The notes under the pieces are model-generated. The model had not been told where the DNA came from and did not search any database. It worked only from the letters and a program-made list of their open reading frames with translations. From positions 1 through 5,941 of the forward strand of contig JANRJB010000381.1 of the NCBI GenBank assembly GCA_033764265.1: a stretch of 5,941 nt of DNA. Reading direction: 5' to 3'. This DNA comes from VGEM01 sp033764265. GTDB taxonomy: Bacteria; Pseudomonadota; Alphaproteobacteria; Rhodospirillales; Rhodospirillaceae. Made by a program: the position numbers and the translations under genes. The stretch's first letter is position 1, and every line of letters begins with the position of its first letter. This document shows positions 1 to 5,941 of this stretch, in pieces.

Positions 1-32
1 AAAAAAAACGGCCCCGTCCGAGGACGGGGCCG
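1..32 (-). terminator. Rho-independent terminator of carD
   Basis: Positions 9-32 form a perfect inverted repeat: a 10-bp GC-rich stem (9-18 with 23-32) closed by a 4-base loop. On the minus strand it is followed directly by eight T (positions 8 to 1). It lies 32 bases past the carD stop codon at 65-67, so it should end the carD transcript. Stem plus uninterrupted U-tract is the textbook form, and the orientation fits only minus-strand transcription, since the A-run precedes the hairpin on the plus strand. Confidence 0.9.
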
Positions 33-64
33 CTGGGTCGCATCGCCGACGGGCGAAAAGAACC

Positions 65-598
65 TCAGGCCGCGTTGAGCAGCTTTTCCAGCTTGGCGGT
101 GGCCGCTTCCGGCTTGATCCGCTCGACCGCCGCCATTTCATGGGCCAGGCGCTCGAGCGCCTGTTCGTAGATCTGGCGTTCGCTGTAGGACTGCTCGGGC
201 TGGCTGGCGCCGCGGTGCAGGTCGCGCACCACCTCGGCGATCGACACCGGATCGCCCGAGTTGATCTTGGCTTCGTATTCCTGGGCGCGGCGGCTCCACA
301 TGGCGCGCTTGATGCGGGCGCGGCCCTTGAGCGTGGTGAGCGCGGTTTCCATGATCTTGCGGGTGGAGAGTTTGCGCAGGCCCGAATTCTCGGCCTTCAT
401 CACCGGCACGCGCAACGTCATGCGGTCGCGCTCGAAGCTGATCACGAACAGCTCGATCTTCTGGCCGGCGATGGTTTGTTCCTCGATCGTGGTCACTTTG
501 CCGACACCATGGGCCGGGTAGACCACGAAGTCCCCGGCGGCGAATGGTATGCCGTTCCGAACGTCCTTCTTCGACTTGGGCTGCTTTTTGGTGGGCAT
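65..598 (-). CDS. carD: CarD/CdnL-family RNA polymerase-binding transcription regulator
   Basis: A 177-residue protein. After a lysine-rich N-terminus (residues 1-15), residues 19-77 match the CarD/TRCF RNA-polymerase-interacting domain: GDFVVYPAHGVGKV at 22-35, the SFERDRMTLRVP strand region, and GLRKLS at 73-78. The helical C-terminal DNA-binding part includes RARIKRAMWSRRAQEYE (93-109). Its Trp101 is the likely counterpart of the tryptophan that CarD inserts at the upstream edge of the -10 bubble. In the family these proteins bind the RNA polymerase beta subunit and stabilise open complexes, notably at rRNA and growth promoters. The ATG at 598 was chosen because GGAG (607-610 on the complement) sits 8 bases upstream. 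GTG at 634 and ATG at 619 are in frame, but they lack a ribosome site and would begin inside or beside a palindrome. The gene is monocistronic by appearance: 336 bp separate it from fdxA and a strong terminator follows. The family call is very secure; the target promoters are unknown. Confidence 0.95.
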   Translation of the reverse strand: MPTKKQPKSKKDVRNGIPFAAGDFVVYPAHGVGKVTTIEEQTIAGQKIELFVISFERDRMTLRVPVMKAENSGLRKLSTRKIMETALTTLKGRARIKRAMWSRRAQEYEAKINSGDPVSIAEVVRDLHRGASQPEQSYSERQIYEQALERLAHEMAAVERIKPEAATAKLEKLLNAA

Positions 599-606
599 GC
601 GGTTCA

Positions 607-610
607 CTCC
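607..610 (-). promoter_or_regulatory. Ribosome binding site deciding the carD start
   Basis: Minus-strand GGAG lies 8 bases before the ATG at 598. It selects that start over the in-frame GTG at 634 and ATG at 619, neither of which has a comparable site. Confidence 0.75.
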
Positions 611-620
611 GATCCTCATT

Positions 621-634
621 GTGCCGAACGGCAC
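621..634. repeat. Perfect palindrome in the carD leader
   Basis: GTGCCG-AA-CGGCAC is a 6+2+6 perfect inverted repeat, 22 bases upstream of the carD ATG and 10 bases from its ribosome site. It could be a protein-binding operator or a small RNA hairpin in the leader. A poor -10-like CATAAA (minus strand, 637-642) lies immediately upstream. If that were used, the start of transcription would fall inside the palindrome. Confidence 0.5.
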
Positions 635-644
635 GTTTTATGGT

Positions 645-806
645 TCGGTCGCGCCCGGGACCCCCAACACCGGCCCACTGCCTTCGGGCCGGCATCCATC
701 CAGGACGACCACGATCCGGTGCGGCATGACTGCGCGGCACACCACCCGGGAAATTTTCTGTCCCGACACTTTGTCCCGATATTTCAGTGGGATATCGGGT
801 TTTTTT
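645..806 (+). ncRNA. Possible plus-strand small RNA (speculative)
   Basis: The only strong support is the plus-strand terminator at its 3' end (775-806), which has no plus-strand gene ahead of it. Upstream of it lies a second GC-rich hairpin (7 bp, 670-676 with 686-692). The 5' end given here is a guess. The best plus-strand promoter resemblance nearby, TTGTGC (619-624) with TATGGT (639-644), has a spacer of only 14 bp and is poor. If transcribed, the RNA would be about 150 bases, and any longer 5' end would be antisense to the carD leader. It matches no RNA family that I can recognise. Confidence 0.2.
775..806 (+). terminator. Plus-strand intrinsic terminator-like hairpin
   Basis: CCCGATAT (775-782) pairs perfectly with ATATCGGG (792-799) around a 9-base loop, and seven T follow at 800-806. 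The direction is plus. Both flanking genes, carD and fdxA, run on the minus strand, so no annotated transcript needs it. It may end an unannotated small RNA or block antisense transcription running into fdxA. Confidence 0.55.
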
Positions 807-880
807 GACGCCGGCCGGGCGAGAAAAAATAATCCGCCGGTTCCCCGACGGATCGCCGATTTTATAGCACAAGATAGGGC

Positions 881-909
881 AAAAATACAGGCCTAAACCC
901 AACGGCCGG
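881..909 (-). terminator. Weak candidate terminator of fdxA
   Basis: On the minus strand a stem of six positions with one mismatch (888-893 with 904-909) and a 10-base loop is followed by TATTTTT (887 to 881). It starts 25 bases after the fdxA stop codon. The stem is short, so this may be an inefficient terminator. Confidence 0.35.
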
Positions 910-934
910 TCGCTCAAGTCTTACTTTAAGTTCA

Positions 935-1267
935 TCAACCGCTTCCAGGATTTGGGCTAAGCATCTGTTTTTTATTGGGTTTATCCTTCCACTCATCGGC
1001 ATCGGCGGGGCTGTCGCCCTTGGCGGTGATGTTGGGCCACTTGTCGGCGTACTCTTTATTGAGAGGTGCCCAATCGGCCGCCGCCTCGTCCGAATCGGGC
1101 ACGATGGCCTCGGCCGGGCATTCCGGCTCGCACACGCCGCAGTCGATGCATTCGTCGGGGTGGATGACGAGCATATTCTCGCCCTCGTAGAAGCAGTCCA
1201 CCGGACACACCTCGACGCAGTCCATGTACTTGCACTTGATGCAGTTCTCGGTGACGACGTACGTCAT
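935..1267 (-). CDS. fdxA: 7Fe-8S ferredoxin FdxA
   Basis: A 110-residue soluble electron carrier of the Azotobacter ferredoxin I type. By alignment with that protein, Cys9, Cys17 and Cys50 should bind the [3Fe-4S] cluster. Cys21, Cys40, Cys43 and Cys46 should bind the [4Fe-4S] cluster, and Cys12 and Cys25 are the usual extra cysteines. The diagnostic segments CIKCKYMDCVEVCPVDC (9-25) and HPDECIDCGVCEPECPAEAI (36-55) are intact. The family's C-terminal region with KWPNIT and DADEW is also present, so the protein is full length (Azotobacter FdI is 106 residues). The ATG at 1267 has AAGGAG 9 bases upstream; the open frame extending to 1312 has no support. It is a housekeeping ferredoxin common in alphaproteobacteria; its redox partners cannot be told from this window. 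It is likely transcribed alone, from a promoter in the 1268-1440 gap. Confidence 0.96.
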   Translation of the reverse strand: MTYVVTENCIKCKYMDCVEVCPVDCFYEGENMLVIHPDECIDCGVCEPECPAEAIVPDSDEAAADWAPLNKEYADKWPNITAKGDSPADADEWKDKPNKKQMLSPNPGSG

Positions 1268-1276
1268 GGGACCACT

Positions 1277-1282
1277 CTCCTT
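1277..1282 (-). promoter_or_regulatory. Ribosome binding site of fdxA
   Basis: Minus-strand AAGGAG lies 9 bases before the ATG at 1267 and fixes the start at MTYVVT, the normal family N-terminus. Confidence 0.8.
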
Positions 1283-1328
1283 CGCGGCGGCGTGCTGATG
1301 CCGGCGACGCATCCGACTGTCGTAAGTT

Positions 1329-1358
1329 CGGGTACTCGATTTGCCGCGCGGGCGTCAA
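1329..1358 (-). promoter_or_regulatory. Candidate sigma-70-type promoter of fdxA
   Basis: On the minus strand TTGACG (1353-1358) is followed after 18 bp by TACCCG (1329-1334). The -35 is good and the -10 is poor. The implied transcript start near 1322 gives a leader of about 55 bases. The rest of the 173-bp gap to the divergent methyltransferase gene shows no other clear signal for this strand. Confidence 0.3.
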
Positions 1359-1407
1359 GGCCGGGGCCGGCGGGATGTCGCGTTGCGGCCATGGCGCGCG
1401 GGCGCGG

Positions 1408-1426
1408 CGTTGACGCGACGTTGACG
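1408..1426 (+). repeat. Tandem CGTTGACG direct repeat before the methyltransferase
   Basis: CGTTGACG occurs at 1408-1415 and 1419-1426, an 11-bp period (one helical turn), ending 14 bases before the ATG at 1441. It could be a tandem operator half-site or a chance event. The repeats overlap the place where a ribosome site would be expected, and no good Shine-Dalgarno is visible. Confidence 0.3.
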
Positions 1427-1440
1427 GACCGGCCGCCGCG

Positions 1441-2070
1441 ATGACCGTTGCCGCGAATGCCAAGCAGGTGCACGACGCGTCGCGCCGCAATGCGCAGCCG
1501 ATCCTGGACGTATTGCGGTCGGCGCTGCCGCCGCGCGGGCTGGTGTTGGAAATCGCCGCCGGGTCGGGGTTTCACGCCGCCACGTTCGCCGCCGCGCTGC
1601 CGGGCGTGACCTGGCAGCCGACCGACGCGGACGCTGCGATGCGCGCCAGCATCGAGGCTCACCGCGCCGAGATGGGCCTGAGCAACCTGCGACCGGCGCT
1701 GGCGCTGGATGTCATCGCGTGGCCGTGGCCGGTGATGCAGGTCGACGCCATCGTGTGCATCAACATGATTCATATCTCGCCGTGGAGCGCCTGCACGGCC
1801 CTGTTCGGCGGCGCGAGCCGCGTGCTCGACCACGACGGCGTTTTATTCACCTACGGCCCGTATCGGGTGGATGGCGACTGGCGCGGCGAAGGCAACCAGG
1901 CGTTCGACCGGTCGCTGCGCGCGCGCAACCCGGACTGGGGCATCCGCGAACTGCGCGAGATTGAAGCCCTGGCGGCCGATCAGGGGTTCGTTCTGGCGGC
2001 CACGGTGGCCATGCCGGCCAATAATCTGTCACTGGTGTTCCGCAAGCGCGGCGCGCGCCGCACCGACTGA
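1441..2070 (+). CDS. DUF938 / METTL26-like SAM-dependent methyltransferase
   Basis: A 209-residue class I (Rossmann) methyltransferase-like protein. The N-terminal ASRRNAQPILDVL (13-25) is the family's substrate-side opening. LEIAAGSGFH (36-45) is the SAM-binding motif I, with WQPTDAD (58-64) supplying the acidic residue after strand beta-2. LDV at 89-91 and CINMIHISPW (106-115) follow. NPDWGIREL and the C-terminal MPANNLSLVFR (191-201) are hallmarks of DUF938, related to human METTL26 (C16orf13). The family's substrate is not established, so no reaction is assigned. The ATG at 1441 is the first possible start: the frame is closed by TGA at 1411-1413 with no start codon between. The ribosome site is weak (GACGGA, 1423-1428, 12 bases upstream). 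It is the only complete plus-strand gene here, diverging from fdxA and convergent with the S4 gene with one base between stops. It may be an insertion into an otherwise minus-strand neighbourhood, though base usage matches the neighbours. Confidence 0.9.
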   Translation: MTVAANAKQVHDASRRNAQPILDVLRSALPPRGLVLEIAAGSGFHAATFAAALPGVTWQPTDADAAMRASIEAHRAEMGLSNLRPALALDVIAWPWPVMQVDAIVCINMIHISPWSACTALFGGASRVLDHDGVLFTYGPYRVDGDWRGEGNQAFDRSLRARNPDWGIRELREIEALAADQGFVLAATVAMPANNLSLVFRKRGARRTD

Positions 2071-2071
2071 G

Positions 2072-2412
2072 CTATCGTCGCTGGCGGCGCAGTTTGTGCG
2101 GCGGCAGACCGGCCTGGTCGCGCGGCAGGCGCTGGGCGGCGTGCTCGGTGTACAGCGCCTGCGCTTCGGTCGGCGGACCGCGGCGGACGCCGGTGGCCGC
2201 CACAATCACCGCGCGGCGCACCGGGCCCAGCGTGATGGCCAGCGCCTGTCCGGGGCGGACCGTCGCGCTGGGTCTGTTGGCCACCACGCCGTCCACCGTG
2301 ACCTGGCCATGCTCGATCATCTTCTGGGCGAGCGCGCGCGTTTTGCAGAAGCGGGCGAACCACAGCCATTTGTCGAGCCGGATGCCCGGCGCGGGTGCGG
2401 GGCGATCGGCGT

Positions 2413-2416
<4 letters not shown>
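2072..2416 (-). CDS. hslR: Hsp15-like S4-domain RNA-binding protein
   Basis: A 114-residue protein with an S4 RNA-binding domain at about residues 12-60. IRLDKWLWFARFCKTRALAQ (12-31) and the following EHGQVTVDG region closely match Escherichia coli Hsp15 (HslR). The ARRAVIV-like strand and EAQALY segment of that protein also have counterparts. E. coli Hsp15 binds free 50S subunits carrying a nascent chain with peptidyl-tRNA and helps recycle stalled subunits. The same role is inferred here. The C-terminus is shorter than in E. coli (133 residues) and ends in a basic PPHKLRRQRR tail. The start ATG (2414-2416) overlaps the helicase stop in an ATGA arrangement, implying translational coupling. 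The stop codon is one base from the convergent methyltransferase stop. The family call is secure; the exact orthology with HslR is likely rather than proven. Confidence 0.9.
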
Positions 2417-4953
<2,537 letters not shown>

Positions 4954-4996
4954 GCACGATCCGATCGCGGTCTGAACGGCGGGGACGCAAGCAGCT

Positions 4997-5356
4997 TCAG
5001 GCGCTGGCCTTGCGCTTGTCGCGCCAGCGTTTGCGTACGTATTCCTTCAGCTGGCGTTCCATCACCGCGAACGAATCGCGGATGGCGGCGTCGATGTTGA
5101 TGTGGCGGACCATGTCTTTCTTGCCGCGATTGACCACCAGTTCGTCGCCCGGCACGCCGAGCTGGATGGCCACCTGGAACGGCCGGTGGGCCTTGTTGAG
5201 GTGGGAATGAGCTTCGTGCTGGGATTCGATGACCACGCGACAGCTGGTGATGTGGTCGAATATCTGGTCCAGCTTGGCGAGGCGGGCGCGGACCTGCTGT
5301 TCGACCGCGTCGGAATGATCGAGGCCGTGGAAGGAAATCTGGGCCGGTTGATCCAT
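4997..5356 (-). CDS. hpf: Short HPF/RaiA-family ribosome-associated protein
   Basis: A 119-residue protein of the ribosome hibernation promoting factor / RaiA (S30AE, 'sigma-54 modulation') family. The beta-alpha-beta-beta-beta-alpha fold can be followed: QISFHGLDHSDAVEQQV (5-21), strands around SCRVVIESQHE (38-48) and PFQVAIQLGVPGDELVV (59-75), and the last helix NIDAAIRDSFAVMERQLKEY (87-106). It ends with a basic RKRWRDKRKASA tail. The family binds the 30S decoding region and inactivates or protects ribosomes in stationary phase. There is no C-terminal dimerisation domain, so this is the short form. Many alphaproteobacteria also carry a long HPF, and this may be a second paralogue. The ATG at 5356 has GGAG (5363-5366) 6 bases upstream; the frame runs open to 5632, but that extension is low-complexity and not family-like. 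It is first in a probable operon with the helicase and S4 genes, and divergent from htpG. Confidence 0.92.
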   Translation of the reverse strand: MDQPAQISFHGLDHSDAVEQQVRARLAKLDQIFDHITSCRVVIESQHEAHSHLNKAHRPFQVAIQLGVPGDELVVNRGKKDMVRHINIDAAIRDSFAVMERQLKEYVRKRWRDKRKASA

Positions 5357-5362
5357 CGGGGA

Positions 5363-5366
5363 CTCC
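5363..5366 (-). promoter_or_regulatory. Ribosome binding site deciding the hpf start
   Basis: Minus-strand GGAG lies 6 bases before the ATG at 5356. It supports the 119-residue product over any of the longer in-frame starts up to 5632. Confidence 0.75.
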
Positions 5367-5461
5367 GCAATCGTGACTGAAACAACGGTTAGGCGGGGCG
5401 GGTGATGGGGTGCTGGTGCGCAGGCCTCACTTGTGCTGTTCGGCGGCGGGCTGCCTGGAAA

Positions 5462-5490
5462 ATGATGGGCCGATTCGTCGCCGGGGGCAA
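5462..5490 (-). promoter_or_regulatory. Candidate sigma-70-type promoter of hpf
   Basis: Minus-strand TTGCCC (5485-5490) and CATCAT (5462-5467) are separated by 17 bp, each matching the consensus at 4 of 6 positions. The implied start near 5455 would leave a leader of about 100 bases. One arm of the 9-bp inverted repeat (5469-5477) lies in the spacer. Confidence 0.35.
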
Positions 5491-5527
5491 TGCCGGGCCG
5501 GCCCGATTTCGACTGGGGCGAATCGGC
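5469..5527. repeat. Nested inverted repeat between hpf and htpG
   Basis: GCCGATTCG (5469-5477) is the exact reverse complement of CGAATCGGC (5519-5527), 41 bp apart. Nearly concentric with it is the perfect 12-bp palindrome CGGGCCGGCCCG (5494-5505). The element ends 8 bp before the candidate sigma-32 -35 of htpG and overlaps the candidate hpf promoter. It could be a paired operator or a DNA or RNA fold. Confidence 0.5.
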
Positions 5528-5535
5528 GGTGTGCC

Positions 5536-5564
5536 CTTGCGGTGCGGGCCATGCCGCCACATAT
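5536..5564 (+). promoter_or_regulatory. Sigma-32 (RpoH)-type heat-shock promoter of htpG
   Basis: CTTGCGG (5536-5542) and CCACATAT (5557-5564) are 14 bp apart. Compared with the RpoH consensus CTTGAAA-N(13-15)-CCCCATnT, the -35 keeps the CTTG core and the -10 has one mismatch. The expected start near 5571 gives a leader of about 60 bases to the htpG ATG. htpG is a classic RpoH target, which strengthens the call. Confidence 0.55.
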
Positions 5565-5615
5565 GAGCCGCGCTTTTTGGGGCACGCGGCCGGCGCGTCC
5601 GACCGCGCACCGGGG

Positions 5616-5622
5616 AAAGGGA
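5616..5622 (+). promoter_or_regulatory. Ribosome binding site of htpG
   Basis: AAAGGGA lies 8 bases before the ATG at 5631 and supports that start. Confidence 0.65.
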
Positions 5623-5630
5623 CCAACGCC

Positions 5631-5941
5631 ATGTCAGAGGTGAAAGACGCAGAGGTTCAGGGTGGGGCCGATGCCGGCGAGACCCTGTCGTTCCAGGCCG
5701 AAGTGGCCAAGCTGCTGGACCTGGTGGTCCACTCGCTGTACTCGCACAACGAGATCTTTCTACGCGAGCTGATCTCGAACGCGTCCGACGCCTGCGACAA
5801 ACTGCGCTACGCCGCGATCGCCGATCCGAAACTGCTTTCGGACGACGGCGGTTTCGCCATTCACCTCGCCATCGACAAGGCCGCCAAGACCCTGACGGTG
5901 TCCGACAATGGCATCGGCATGAACCGCGACGAGCTGATCGC
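5631..5941 (+). CDS. htpG: Molecular chaperone HtpG (bacterial Hsp90), 5' part only
   Basis: The frame runs open to the window end, giving 103 complete codons of a protein that is normally about 620-650 residues. The visible part is the start of the GHKL ATPase domain. ETLSFQAEVAKLLDLVVHSL (17-36) leads into NEIFLRELISNASDACDKLR (40-59), which carries the catalytic Glu46 and the Mg-binding Asn50. SDNGIGM (91-97) holds Asp92, the adenine-binding aspartate. By comparison with E. coli (Glu34) there are about 12 extra N-terminal residues, common in alphaproteobacteria. HtpG is a cytosolic ATP-dependent chaperone of the heat-shock response. The gene diverges from hpf with 274 bp between the start codons and has a sigma-32-like promoter. 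Identification is secure; completeness cannot be judged. Confidence 0.96.
   Translation, partial: MSEVKDAEVQGGADAGETLSFQAEVAKLLDLVVHSLYSHNEIFLRELISNASDACDKLRYAAIADPKLLSDDGGFAIHLAIDKAAKTLTVSDNGIGMNRDELI

Larger units (their letters stand above)
599..934. other. Intergenic region between fdxA and carD (336 bp)
   Basis: No protein-coding gene is credible here. The region contains the carD leader palindrome (621-634), a 7-bp hairpin at 670-692 with a 9-base loop, a direct repeat TGTCCCGA at 759-766 and 772-779, a plus-strand terminator-like hairpin (775-806) and a weak fdxA terminator candidate (881-909). It is AT-richer than the rest, with T- or A-runs at 800-806, 823-828 and 881-885. A minus-strand TATAAA (861-866) is a possible carD -10, but no good -35 is seen at 16-18 bp. 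The carD promoter is therefore unassigned, with weak candidates at 637-642 and 861-866. Confidence 0.6.

Noticed and set aside
599..634. Longer carD starting at GTG 634 or ATG 619
   Set aside because: No ribosome site for either; the ATG at 598 has GGAG at 8 bases and gives the normal N-terminus.
775..806. Terminator for fdxA at 775-806
   Set aside because: On the minus strand the A7 precedes the stem and no T-tract follows, so it cannot work as an intrinsic terminator for fdxA.
138..917. 259-codon minus-strand frame over carD and its upstream gap
   Set aside because: It is out of frame with carD, whose protein is clearly conserved, and the product looks random.
1268..1312. Longer fdxA starting at 1312
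   Set aside because: The added residues are not part of the FdxA family, and AAGGAG supports the start at 1267.
5357..5632. N-terminal extension of hpf up to 5632
   Set aside because: The extension is Pro/Ala-rich, unlike the family, and crosses the htpG promoter and start codon. The ATG at 5356 has a good ribosome site.

Overview
The window looks like core chromosome of a GC-rich alphaproteobacterium, plausibly from the Rhodospirillales or a nearby order. The main evidence is gene content. It holds a CarD/CdnL-type RNA polymerase regulator, an FdxA-type 7Fe-8S ferredoxin, an Hsp15-like S4 protein joined to a SUV3-like helicase, and the start of htpG. From memory, carD, fdxA, S4 protein and helicase are often neighbours in this class. 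I see no mobile elements, CRISPR, tRNA or rRNA, and no base-composition break.

Layout, left to right. At 1-32 a near-ideal intrinsic terminator ends the minus-strand carD (65-598). A 336-bp gap (599-934) holds a small palindrome next to the carD start, a plus-strand terminator-like hairpin with seven T (775-806), and a weak possible terminator for fdxA (881-909). The minus-strand fdxA (935-1267) is followed by a 173-bp divergent gap. Next is the only complete plus-strand gene, a DUF938/METTL26-like methyltransferase (1441-2070). It meets the next gene tail to tail with one base between the stop codons.

The minus-strand block 5356 to 2072 reads, in transcription order, short hpf/raiA, then a SUV3-like SF2 RNA helicase, then an Hsp15-like S4 protein. 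Helicase and S4 genes overlap by ATGA and hpf is 43 bp upstream, so one operon is likely. All three products act on RNA or ribosomes: hibernation, RNA unwinding or decay, and (by homology) handling of stalled 50S subunits. Diverging from hpf is htpG (Hsp90), cut by the window end. The 274-bp gap between them carries a good sigma-32-like promoter for htpG and a nested inverted repeat over a possible hpf promoter. This end of the window therefore reads as a stress and ribosome-maintenance cluster.

Nothing here is clearly a new system. The points most worth a second look are the orphan plus-strand terminator between fdxA and carD, which may end a small RNA, and the hpf-helicase-S4 operon beside a heat-shock promoter. 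Promoter and operator calls were made by eye and are tentative.
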